A stretch of 64,000 nt of DNA from Chloroflexota bacterium. Lineage in GTDB: Bacteria; Chloroflexota; Anaerolineae; Aggregatilineales; Phototrophicaceae. Shown piece after piece: positions 1-8,137 of this stretch (its first letter is position 1; the number at the start of each line of letters is the position of its first letter). The position numbers and the translations under genes are program-made. The notes below the pieces were generated by a model. The model had not been told where the DNA came from. It made no database searches and saw only the letters and a program-made list of their open reading frames with translations. Where the stretch lies: positions 1 through 64,000 of the forward strand of contig JAIUNI010000015.1 of NCBI GenBank assembly GCA_020161935.1, in the 5' to 3' direction.

Positions 1-212
1 CTGAGGAAATGCTATACTGTTTCATACCAATGGTCTCCTGAGGAATACCGTTTGCTCGATACCTCACAGTATCCCACTTGAACCATTGGTTTCCCGTCTT
101 TTTCTCCTTATTTGCACAAATTTGTCGCGCTTGACACATAACGAATTTTTGTTCTAAAATAGAATTGATCATGGTTATCGGCTAAGTGATATGGGTATGT
201 GAGTGCTTCACA
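1..212. other. Gene-free left edge of the window
   Basis: No open frame of convincing composition is visible here. The stretch is more AT-rich than the gene blocks to its right. A promoter-like pair on the plus strand, TTGACA at 131-136 and TAAAAT at 155-160 with an 18-base spacer, has no gene following it, so it may be fortuitous. The repeat element R1 begins immediately to the right. Confidence 0.4.
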
Positions 213-957
213 CTGTAGGGACGAGATACATCTCGTCCGCGCTCCCAACCTCACGCACCTTAATAATCCTATCCTTTGGCCTGCTCTGTCTAGCTTGGCG
301 TACTTAGCGACTCGTATTCGTCTTAAGCTGGAGACTGGCGACTAATAGCTATCGACTACAGACTATCGACTGAGGACTCGTTGTGCCGCTTGTTCCGCAT
401 CTTGTGCATTTGCCTTTGACTGTCACCTGTTGACTGTCGGCTAAAGACTGTCTTTTGCAGCAAACGTTGCTATAGTCCCCTTGTGGGGCAGCAGCGAACA
501 ATCCTTCCGCCGCTGCAAATAAAAACGCCATCAATGCTTGGTGTTCTTAGCGATTTGCGTTGAGCTGAAGACTGACGATATTTCCGACAAATGAACGGAT
601 TCTCAACTGCAACAACAGCATCAACAACATAAAATGCACAGTGAAAATGAAGAATTTTGAGAAGTTTCGGCAAATCGCTCCCGCACATCCGCCGTCAAAC
701 CCACTTTCGCAGTTGCGGTTTTTGCAGTATTTCGGATGATTGGATTGGAGCTAAACGCCAACTGCTAATCACTAAAAGCTGAATTGGCACTCGACCGCCG
801 CCGCCACAGCCGCCATCAACCCTTGTCCTGCTCTCCGTATTCCTTGGCGCTCTTTGCGTCTTGGAGGTTAATCTGTATTTGCATTGAGCTGTCGACTGGC
901 GACTGGCGACTGACGACTGACAACTAAACACAAAAAGAGGCGCATCACCTGCGCCCC
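213..957 (-). repeat. R1: modular interspersed repeat, inverted copy
   Basis: Read on the minus strand this stretch shares ordered blocks with R2 (10325-11186) and R3 (35100-36097). Block a is a hairpin with a T-run (935-957) plus heptamer-rich tail; it matches 35133-35205. Block b is a GGCGG-rich stretch (about 755-840). Block c (about 625-735) includes the end AATTCTTCATTTTCAC. Block e (about 435-500) is the GCAGCAAACGTTGC region. Block f (213-405) matches 10825-11021 in R2 almost base for base over roughly 190 bp. Tracts of 7-bp units beginning AGTC or AGTT occur at about 340-380 and 895-930. Short frames inside it encode low-complexity peptides and are not credible genes. Confidence 0.75.
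935..957 (-). terminator. Terminator-like hairpin at the end of the RraA-like gene, shared with R3
   Basis: On the minus strand GAGGGGCGCAGG and its near-complement GATGCGCCTC form a hairpin followed by TTTTTG. It lies just after the stop of the 978-1793 gene. The same hairpin and tail occur at 35133-35158 after the mhqO-like gene, so it is both a probable terminator and the outer end of the repeat element. Confidence 0.6.
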
Positions 958-977
958 TCTATCGACTTTAAACTGTT

Positions 978-1793
978 TTACTTGCCGCCGTTTTTGAGCC
1001 AGCCCTGATAGTCGGTTTCGATGTGTTCCAGCCATGTCGGCACATCGATTTCGCCGGGGGTGTATTTACCGGCGCTCAACATCTGCTTGCCCCACACATC
1101 GCGCGACTGCACATCCTCAGCCGTTTCGACCACTTCCTTAACTAGGTGCGGCGGGATGAAGATCACACCGGTGGGCGTACCGAGGACGACATCCCCCGGC
1201 AGCACGGTCGTTTGCCCGATGCGGATGGGCAGGTTGATGCCGCCGAGCGTCACATCGGCGATGGCCGTCGGGTCGACACCCCGGCAGAAGAAGGCCGAGT
1301 TGTCGAGTTGGACGATACCCTGATAATCGCGAATGCCGCCGTCGAAGATCGCGCCGCGCTTGGTGCGGGTTTGGATCGAGGTCGAGAGGTTATCGCCGAC
1401 GAAGGTGCCGTTCTTGACCTTGCCGAACAGATCCACGACCAGCACATCCCCTTCCTTGAGCGTGTCGATCACCCACGAGTTTTGCCCGCCGATACGCTTC
1501 TGGCTAACACCCGTTTCTTGCACAAGATCGTGGAAGTCCGGGCGGTAGGGCAGCATCATCGCCGTGACCACGCGCCCAACCAAAATTTTATCAGGGTGGG
1601 TTTGCAGCCAATTGCCCTCGAACTGGAAGTTATAGTTGTGCTTGCGGAGGACACCCCACGCTTCTTCGGTGGTGATCTTGGCGAGGCGCTGGATGAGGTC
1701 TTCCGGCACGTTGGGGCGGCCATCCTCGAAGCGGTCAAACGGATTGAGGCGCGTGAGTTCGGTAAGGGCAGCTTTCGGGTAAATCAAATCCAT
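978..1793 (-). CDS. RraA-like / 4-hydroxy-4-methyl-2-oxoglutarate aldolase family protein
   Basis: A 271-residue protein of the RraA/HMG-aldolase (dimethylmenaquinone methyltransferase-like) fold. The family signature is visible as GDNLSTS, followed about ten residues later by FDGGIRD, where the Arg-Asp pair is the substrate and metal site in characterised HMG/CHA aldolases. The GDVVLGTPTGVIFIP segment near residue 205 is the usual late strand with a catalysis-linked turn. Cytosolic; such enzymes cleave 4-carboxy-2-hydroxy acids to pyruvate or oxaloacetate, but the true substrate cannot be read from sequence. It is slightly longer than RraA (about 160 residues) and fits the longer RraA-like family found in many soil bacteria. 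ATG start at 1793 has a weak ribosome site. It is a single gene with no operon partner, and the R1 repeat starts right behind it. Confidence 0.8.
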   Translation of the reverse strand: MDLIYPKAALTELTRLNPFDRFEDGRPNVPEDLIQRLAKITTEEAWGVLRKHNYNFQFEGNWLQTHPDKILVGRVVTAMMLPYRPDFHDLVQETGVSQKRIGGQNSWVIDTLKEGDVLVVDLFGKVKNGTFVGDNLSTSIQTRTKRGAIFDGGIRDYQGIVQLDNSAFFCRGVDPTAIADVTLGGINLPIRIGQTTVLPGDVVLGTPTGVIFIPPHLVKEVVETAEDVQSRDVWGKQMLSAGKYTPGEIDVPTWLEHIETDYQGWLKNGGK

Positions 1794-2027
1794 TTTGTAA
1801 AGTCCATTTCATAAAAAGTGAGCCTATCCCCTAAGCGTAGCAAAGGTGCGCGTCTGCTGCCAGTGGTTTGGGGTGGTGGTTTTATTGGGGGTAGGCGACA
1901 TACGAACTCGTGACGATCAAATTATTACCGGGAAATAAGATAGACCACTTTGTTGATGGACTCCTACAGGGTGGGTATTATGTGCGCCACAAAATGACCC
2001 TCTTTTAATCGCCTTGAAAGGGTAGAT

Positions 2028-3998
2028 ATGTCCACATCCACCTTAGCTCCCTTCGAACCCGCAGACCTTTTCAAACTGAAACATATTATTTCGGCTGCTT
2101 TATCGCCCAACGGTGAGCAGATCGCCTATACCGTCTCGCACGTCGAGGACGAGAAAGAACTCATCACCATCTGGCTGGTGAACATCGCCAGCGGGGAGTC
2201 GCGCCAACTGACGGGCGGTACGGCGGTGGATGCCAACCCGAAGTGGTCGCCGGATGGCAAGCACATCGCGTTTATGTCCAGCCGTAACGAGAAGCCGCAA
2301 ATCTTCGTAATTCCGGTGGACGGCGGTGAGGCGCGGCAGGTCACGAAGATGAAGCAGGGTGTCGGCGGTGGGCCGTCGTGGTCGCCGGATGGCAAGCACC
2401 TCGCCTTCACCACCTCGCCGATTGAGGAAATGCGCGACTTCTCCAAGCCCTACCGCGTGACCCGTAACGTGTACCGCTTCAACGCGATGGAATACCTCGA
2501 TGACGTGGTGCAGTCGCTGTACGTGGTTCCGGCAGCGGGTGGGGACGCGCGGCGTGTGACCAACGACCGGTTCATGAACACCGCGCCGCAGTGGTCGCCG
2601 GATGGCAAGTCGTTGATGTACCTCGCGATGATGGCTCCCGACACGAATGTGGCGGTACTGCCCAAGATTCGTATCGTCAACCTGCTGGATAACAACGTGC
2701 AAGACCTGATCGGCGATTGGGGCAGCGCGAACGAGGCTTCATGGACACCGGATGGCAAAAACATCGTGTTCGTCGGTCAGCCGAACGGGCGGATTATCGG
2801 CTCCAAGAACGACCTGTGGGTTGTATCGGCGGCGGGTGGCAAGCCCGAATGCCGCACTGCCGGGTTCAAGTTTGGCGCGGGCGGCGGGTTGGAACCAGAT
2901 ATGCCAACCTTCGGCGTGACCGATTTTATCCCGCTGTCGCCAGATGGCAAGACGGCTTACGTCAACGTGCAAATTGGCGGCACAGTGCAGATTTACAGTG
3001 TGGCGCTAACGGGCAAGGAGGCAGTGAAGCCGATCCTTGAGGGCGACCGCACCTGTTTCCTGATGGCGGCGGATAAACATCACATCATTTACATCGTCAG
3101 CGATATGAACACGCCGACCGCGCTGCATGTGGCGGATACGAGCGGCAGTAACGAACGCCAACTGACGCACCTCAACGAAGAACTCCTCGAACAGCGCCAG
3201 AAGCCGGTGGTTGAACACCTGCTGTTCCCCGGCGTGGACGGTGTGCAGGTTGAAGGTTGGCTGATGAAGCCGCCGACGGGCAGCGCACCCTTCCCGACGA
3301 TCCTGTTCATTCACGGTGGGCCGCACGGCGCGTTCGGGCATATCTTCCATTTTGATACGCACATGCTGGTGGGCGCGGGGTACGCGGTGCTGATGGTCAA
3401 CCACCGCGCATCGACGGGCTACGGTGACGAGTTCTCGACGGCCATTCGTGCCGATTGGGGCAACCTCGATTACAACGATCTGATGTCCGGCGTGGATTAT
3501 GTGATCGAAAAAGGTTGGGCTGACCCTGATAAGTTGGGCGTAACCGGTCTTTCCGGCGGCGGTAATCTATCCTGCTGGATCGTGGGGCAAACCGACCGCT
3601 TCAAGGCTGCCATGCCCCAAAACCCAGTGACGAACTGGGTGAGCTTCTACGGCGTGAGTGACATCGGTGTGTGGTTCGCCGTCGAGCAGATGGGCGGCCA
3701 CCCGCACGAAGTACCGGAGATCTATTCCAAGTGTTCGCCGATCACCTACGCGCACAAGTGCAAAACCCCGACGCTGCTGGTACAGAGCGAGCATGACTGG
3801 CGCTGCCCGCCGGAACAGTCGGAGCAGTTTTATACGGTGCTGAAGGCCAACGGCTGTATTGTCGAAATGGTACGTTTCCCCGGCGCAGCCCACGCAGCGG
3901 CCATCAACGGGGCGCTGCCGGTGCGGACGATGCATAACGAAATCCTGCTGGATTGGATGAACCGCTATGTCCTCGGTAAAGACACCAAAAAGTCGTAA
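2028..3998 (+). CDS. S9 family peptidase (acylaminoacyl/prolyl oligopeptidase type)
   Basis: A 656-residue serine peptidase with an N-terminal seven-bladed type beta-propeller and a C-terminal alpha/beta hydrolase domain. The propeller (about 20-390) shows repeated WSPDGKH/WTPDGKN motifs of PD40/TolB type. The hydrolase domain starts near residue 410. The catalytic triad is readable: Ser509 in GLSGGG, Asp590 in SEHDW, His622 in GAAHA. HGGPHG near 430 supplies the oxyanion hole. No signal peptide is seen, so it probably acts in the cytosol on short peptides. ATG 2028 follows GAAAGGGTAG, a usable ribosome site. A peptide-type solute-binding protein gene follows after 120 bases, which fits peptide uptake and breakdown, although each gene appears to have its own leader. 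Confidence 0.9.
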   Translation: MSTSTLAPFEPADLFKLKHIISAALSPNGEQIAYTVSHVEDEKELITIWLVNIASGESRQLTGGTAVDANPKWSPDGKHIAFMSSRNEKPQIFVIPVDGGEARQVTKMKQGVGGGPSWSPDGKHLAFTTSPIEEMRDFSKPYRVTRNVYRFNAMEYLDDVVQSLYVVPAAGGDARRVTNDRFMNTAPQWSPDGKSLMYLAMMAPDTNVAVLPKIRIVNLLDNNVQDLIGDWGSANEASWTPDGKNIVFVGQPNGRIIGSKNDLWVVSAAGGKPECRTAGFKFGAGGGLEPDMPTFGVTDFIPLSPDGKTAYVNVQIGGTVQIYSVALTGKEAVKPILEGDRTCFLMAADKHHIIYIVSDMNTPTALHVADTSGSNERQLTHLNEELLEQRQKPVVEHLLFPGVDGVQVEGWLMKPPTGSAPFPTILFIHGGPHGAFGHIFHFDTHMLVGAGYAVLMVNHRASTGYGDEFSTAIRADWGNLDYNDLMSGVDYVIEKGWADPDKLGVTGLSGGGNLSCWIVGQTDRFKAAMPQNPVTNWVSFYGVSDIGVWFAVEQMGGHPHEVPEIYSKCSPITYAHKCKTPTLLVQSEHDWRCPPEQSEQFYTVLKANGCIVEMVRFPGAAHAAAINGALPVRTMHNEILLDWMNRYVLGKDTKKS

Positions 3999-4118
3999 CG
4001 AATTTTGGTGAACTATGGTGTGCAGAAAAGTGTAAGTAATGTTACATTTCATGCGTGGTCATTACGATACGCTTTGTGCGTGTTTAATCGGTGTCAAGTT
4101 TTATAAGGAGAAGGTTTG

Positions 4119-5777
4119 ATGAAACGTTTGGCCGTATTGTTCCTTAGCGTGTTCATGCTCGTGGGCATGACCGCCAGCGCCCAAAGCAACCCGGACGTGC
4201 TCGTCTGGTCGCTGGTGGGCGGTGATATTTCCACCCTGAATACCGCGTTGGCGACCGACGGTAACTCGATTACCGTGATCGGTGCGCTGTTCGACGGCCT
4301 GTTCAAAGTTGACCCGGATACCGGACTTCCCCAGCCGAACCTCGCCACATGGGAAGTTTCGGATGATGGCCTCGTTTACACCTTCACCTTGATTGATGCC
4401 AAGTGGAGCGATGGCACGCCCATCACCTCCAAGGATGTGAAGTTCACCTACGACGCGATCACCTCGGATGCCGTTGAATCGCCCCGTAAGTCGGACATGG
4501 CCTCGATTGCTTCGGTCGAAACACCGGACGACAAGACGGTTGTCATCACCCTGACCACCCCGACCTGCACCATCTGGGGGAACGGCTTTGGTTCGCTCGT
4601 TCCGCTGCCGTCGCACAAGTTCGCGGCGGATTTCAGCGACTTCATGACCAGTGACTTCAACCTGAACCCGGATGTCACCAGCGGCCCGTACAAGTTCGAC
4701 GAACGTCAACCGGGTGAATTCGTGCGCTTGAGCGCGAACCCCGATTATCATGGCGGCGTGGCGAAGATTCCCAGCTTACTCTTCCGTATTGTCGCCGACT
4801 CGACCACCATCAACCAAGCTCTCCAGACGGATACCGTTGACTACGCCTTCATGTACCCCGACCAATTGGAGCAGTTGCAGGAACAGGAACGTTTCAACAC
4901 CTTCCTGTACCCGAACGCGAATGCCCCGATTGTGGTCATGAACTACCAAGACCCTGACCAGGCACAGAATGGTTACGACGAAGACGGCAACCTGAACGAA
5001 CTGGTGCCGAACCAGTTCTTCAACGACATTCGCGTCCGTCAAGCGGTGGCGATGGGTTACGACAAGAACGCTCTGGCGCTGACCCTCGGTGAAAACGCAG
5101 GCAGCGTGCCACTGACCGGTCCGATTGTGCCATCTCATTGGGGCGCTTATGATATGTCCTCAGTGACTCCGTGGGAATACAACCCGGAAAAGGCGAAGGA
5201 ATTGCTGGCGGAAGCGGGTTGGACGGACAGCGATAATGATGGCATCCTTGACAAAGACGGTGTGAAGTTCGAAGTTGATCTGGTTTACAGCAAGCTGGTT
5301 GACCTGTGGGGCAACGCCGCACTGATTATGCAGGATCAACTCGGTCAGTTGGGTATCAAGATCAACATCATCGAGCAAGAATGGAGCGCTTACCTCTCCA
5401 ATGTCCTGCTCCCCGGCAAGTTCAACATCACCATCGTCGGCTTTGGCGGCGGCACGGAAGTGGACGGTATCGCCTACAACCTGCTGTACAGTAAGAACCT
5501 GATCCTCGGTGGCGGCGGCTTCAACATTTCCGGTTACGTGAACCCCGAAATAGACACGCTGTTGGATGAAGCCCGTACCGTTCCCGGCTGCGATGTGGCT
5601 GCTCGTAATGAACTGTACACCCAGATTCAGCAGATTGCCCATGACGATGTGCCGTATGACTGGCTGGTCAGCACCACGCAGGTGAATGTGCTGAACAACC
5701 GTGTGACCGATGCTTACATTGGTCAGTGGGGCGCAATCTTCCAAAATGGTTTGATTAATTGGGGTCTGGGTCAGTAA
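4119..5777 (+). CDS. ABC transporter substrate-binding protein, peptide/nickel type (SBP_bac_5)
   Basis: A 552-residue secreted binding protein of the family 5 solute-binding type (DppA/OppA-like). A signal peptide is clear: MKRLAVLFLSVFMLVG then TASAQ, a standard signal peptidase I site with no lipobox cysteine. The mature part has the family layout, with LWSLVGGDISTLNTAL at the start, a YTFTL-AKWSDGTPITSKDVKFTYDA block near 90, and VRQAVAMGYDKNALA near 310. ATG 4119 is preferred over the TTG three bases earlier because AAGGAG at 4105-4110 sits eight bases before it. No permease or ATPase gene is near, so it must work with components coded elsewhere or be an orphan receptor. Ligand not predictable beyond peptide-like. 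Confidence 0.9.
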   Translation: MKRLAVLFLSVFMLVGMTASAQSNPDVLVWSLVGGDISTLNTALATDGNSITVIGALFDGLFKVDPDTGLPQPNLATWEVSDDGLVYTFTLIDAKWSDGTPITSKDVKFTYDAITSDAVESPRKSDMASIASVETPDDKTVVITLTTPTCTIWGNGFGSLVPLPSHKFAADFSDFMTSDFNLNPDVTSGPYKFDERQPGEFVRLSANPDYHGGVAKIPSLLFRIVADSTTINQALQTDTVDYAFMYPDQLEQLQEQERFNTFLYPNANAPIVVMNYQDPDQAQNGYDEDGNLNELVPNQFFNDIRVRQAVAMGYDKNALALTLGENAGSVPLTGPIVPSHWGAYDMSSVTPWEYNPEKAKELLAEAGWTDSDNDGILDKDGVKFEVDLVYSKLVDLWGNAALIMQDQLGQLGIKINIIEQEWSAYLSNVLLPGKFNITIVGFGGGTEVDGIAYNLLYSKNLILGGGGFNISGYVNPEIDTLLDEARTVPGCDVAARNELYTQIQQIAHDDVPYDWLVSTTQVNVLNNRVTDAYIGQWGAIFQNGLINWGLGQ

Positions 5778-5811
5778 TTCTGGCTAACCGATAACTGATT
5801 GCCTAAGCAAT

Positions 5812-5844
5812 AAAAGCGGCACCTCCATGCGAGGTGCCGCTTTT
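5812..5844 (+). terminator. Rho-independent terminator after the binding-protein gene
   Basis: AAAAGCGGCACCTC pairs with GAGGTGCCGCTTTT around a CATG loop. The stem ends in a T-run, 35 bases after the stop codon. Confidence 0.85.
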
Positions 5845-6056
5845 AATTCGAGTTGGCAAAGACCCAAATCGCATAACAAAACGCAAAGGCACAAGGAAGA
5901 AATTCAAACTAAACCGCCAAACGAGTGAAGGTGGAGGCGCAGGGTATAAACCTTGAGCTTGGTTTCTGAGTATATTATCCACCCGGCTCTTGGATACCGG
6001 CTGCGCTTCCTGTTGAGTAGTGAGATGAAGGCTAATGATGAGCATAGGGAGGCACG

Positions 6057-6473
6057 ATGGCGGGAAGCATTGCTCAAAAGTTGGGTGTTAAAACGGGTTC
6101 GCGGGCGATTTTCGTCCATGCTCCAAAAGAGGCGGTAGAAGCGATTGACCCACCCGCGTTGGACGTGGCAGAAAGGCTAACAGGTGCGTTTGACTACATC
6201 CATCTGTTCGCCAAAGACAGTGAGACCTTCAAGCATGATTTCCCCAAGCTCAAAGCGCATCTTAAGCCAACAGGGATGCTGTGGGTGTCGTGGCCGAAAG
6301 GTGGCAAGCTGGATACTGACCTGAGCATCACCCGTGTGATTAAGCTGGGATATGATTTTGGCTTGGTGGAAAGTAAAACAATCAGCATCAACGAAACGTG
6401 GTCGGCGATTAAGTTTACGCACCCAAAAGCCGGTAAGACGTATAAGAACAGCTATGGTAAGTTGAAGTCATAA
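6057..6473 (+). CDS. DUF3052 family protein
   Basis: A 138-residue cytosolic protein resembling the DUF3052 family. Family-like features are SIAQKLGVKTGSRA at the start, the FDYIHLF strand near 47, LKPTGMLWVSWPKGG near 80, and the closing NETWSAIKFTHP. The fold resembles a Rossmann-type methyltransferase without an obvious cofactor loop. Function is unknown. ATG 6057 follows GGGAGGCACG, a good ribosome site. It stands alone between two terminator or leader regions. Confidence 0.75.
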   Translation: MAGSIAQKLGVKTGSRAIFVHAPKEAVEAIDPPALDVAERLTGAFDYIHLFAKDSETFKHDFPKLKAHLKPTGMLWVSWPKGGKLDTDLSITRVIKLGYDFGLVESKTISINETWSAIKFTHPKAGKTYKNSYGKLKS

Positions 6474-6620
6474 ATCTTCATATCTCGGTTGTTTCGCTTG
6501 GTGGTGATACCCTTCCCCTTCCCGACGTGAGCATCGTAACCGCCGGATGAGGTTTCCCTTGACACACCCGCCCCGTACGGATACAACCGTAGGAGCTATT
6601 TATAACAAGGGTTAAAAACG

Positions 6621-7835
6621 ATGGCAAACTTTGAACTCCTGAGCGAGTTGGTACAGGAAACAGGCGGCAAGATTCTGCTGTTGGTAATGGACGGCCTCGG
6701 CGGTTTGCCGATGACCCCCGACGGTAAGACGGAACTCGAAGCCGCGCACACCCCCAACATGGACGCGCTGGCTAAGGCGGGCAGCACCGGCATGACCATC
6801 CCTGTGGCACGCGGCATCGCCCCCGGCAGCGGCCCCGCCCATCTGGGGCTGTTCGGCTACGACCCGATTGAGTACAAGATCGGGCGTGGTGTGTTGGAGG
6901 CAACCGGTATCGGCATCGAAGTGAAACCGGGAGATGTGGCAGTGCGTGGCAACTTCTGTACTGTGGACGCGAACGGCCTGATTACCGACCGCCGCGCCGG
7001 ACGTATCCCGACCGAAGAAGGAGCCAAGCGCGTCGAACTGCTTAAGCAAATCCAAATTCCGGGTGTCGATATTACCGTCGAGGCAGTACAGGACTACCGT
7101 TTCGCGCTCCTGCTGCGCGGCGAAGGGTTGAGCGGCGCGATTGCCGACACCGATCCGCAGGTGACCGGCGTGGCGACCCTACCCGCCCGTGCCACCGACC
7201 CGAAAGCCGAGTATACGGCGGGACTCATCAACCAGTGGTTGAAGCAGGCGGCGGATGTGCTGAAAGGCCACGAACCCGCCAACATGGTCACGCTGCGCGG
7301 CTTCGCGGAAGACCCCGCGCTGCCCAAGTACAGCGATGTGTATAAGCTCAAGGCGGCCTGCGTGGCCGTTTACCCGATGTACAAGGGTGTGGCGCGGCTG
7401 GTGGGTATGGACATCATCGACACCGACAGCCACGACAGCGCGGCGGATGAGTTCAAGCGTGTGGCCGCCGTCTGGAACGATTACGACTTCGTGTTTTGCC
7501 ACATCAAGTACACGGACAGCCGTGGTGAAGATGGCAACTTCGACGCGAAGGTGAAGGTCATCGAGGAAGTGGACGCAGCCCTGCCGATTTTGATGGCGCT
7601 CAACCCCTCGGTGATGATTATTACGGGCGACCACTCGACACCCGCCGCGTTGAAGTCGCACAGTTGGCATCCAGTACCGACCCTGCTGTATGCGCCCAAG
7701 ACGCACATGCCCGACCGCGCTCAAGCTTTCGGCGAACGCGAGTGCATGACCGGTGCGTTGGGGCAGTTCCCGGCTGCTGACCTGATGCCGCTGGCGCTGG
7801 CACACGCGAACCGGCTGGCGAAGTACGGCGCGTAA
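6621..7835 (+). CDS. apgM: Archaeal-type 2,3-bisphosphoglycerate-independent phosphoglycerate mutase
   Basis: A 404-residue alkaline-phosphatase-superfamily enzyme that interconverts 3- and 2-phosphoglycerate in glycolysis (EC 5.4.2.12). The metal-binding start KILLLVMDGLGGLP, followed by HTPNMDALAKAGSTG, is typical of ApgM. The probable nucleophile is Ser70 in APGSGPAHLGLFGYDP. Later metal ligands lie in DTDSHDSAADEF and in the ITGDHSTPA loop near 335, with a final His in KSHSWHPVP. Length and motif order fit the archaeal/deep-branching bacterial type rather than the larger GpmI. Monocistronic; the terminator at 7875 follows. Confidence 0.92.
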   Translation: MANFELLSELVQETGGKILLLVMDGLGGLPMTPDGKTELEAAHTPNMDALAKAGSTGMTIPVARGIAPGSGPAHLGLFGYDPIEYKIGRGVLEATGIGIEVKPGDVAVRGNFCTVDANGLITDRRAGRIPTEEGAKRVELLKQIQIPGVDITVEAVQDYRFALLLRGEGLSGAIADTDPQVTGVATLPARATDPKAEYTAGLINQWLKQAADVLKGHEPANMVTLRGFAEDPALPKYSDVYKLKAACVAVYPMYKGVARLVGMDIIDTDSHDSAADEFKRVAAVWNDYDFVFCHIKYTDSRGEDGNFDAKVKVIEEVDAALPILMALNPSVMIITGDHSTPAALKSHSWHPVPTLLYAPKTHMPDRAQAFGERECMTGALGQFPAADLMPLALAHANRLAKYGA

Positions 7836-7837
7836 GT

Positions 7838-7875
7838 AGTTGCAAGTTGCAAGTTTGAAGTGACAAGTCTGAAGG
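7838..7875 (+). repeat. Short heptamer tract
   Basis: Five consecutive 7-bp units, AGTTGCA, AGTTGCA, AGTTTGA, AGTGACA, AGTCTGA, lie directly behind the apgM stop codon. They are the same kind of degenerate heptamer seen inside R1-R3 and at 11205-11240. Confidence 0.6.
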
Positions 7876-7901
7876 GCGTGGATGCAAGTTCACGCCTTTT
7901 T
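7875..7901 (+). terminator. Probable terminator of apgM
   Basis: GGCGTG pairs with CACGCC across a ten-base loop and is followed by TTTTT. The stem is short, so it is weaker than the others in this window. Confidence 0.6.
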
Positions 7902-7924
7902 GTTAGGCTTAGAGCGTGCTTAAG

Positions 7925-8014
7925 ATGGTTAGCGTACGTGTCTTTGTTCATAACGACGACCCCAAACAATGTCTTCTCGTCCGCCCACCAACCACACAAT
8001 CATGTTTCGTGTAG
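7925..8014 (+). pseudogene. Possible Nudix N-terminal remnant
   Basis: An ATG frame of 29 codons begins MVSVRVFVHNDDPKQCLLVR, which resembles the first strand pair of Nudix hydrolases, then stops. No Nudix box follows in any frame. The rest of the 7836-8137 gap holds only the heptamer tract and terminator. It could equally be chance. Confidence 0.2.
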
Positions 8015-8137
8015 GGGAGTACCTGTGTGTGTTCCCTTGTTTTCATAAAACACTTTCTTAGGGTTGGGGCTACTCAAAAGCGAGCGGGGCTTTTATCGTA
8101 AGCGGGATGCGCGTGATCACCCGATAACGGAGCGACT

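Noticed and set aside
340..935. Tandem AGTC heptamers as a possible CRISPR array
   Set aside because: Units are 7 bp, degenerate, and lack constant repeats separated by unique spacers of 30 bases or so. No cas genes are present.
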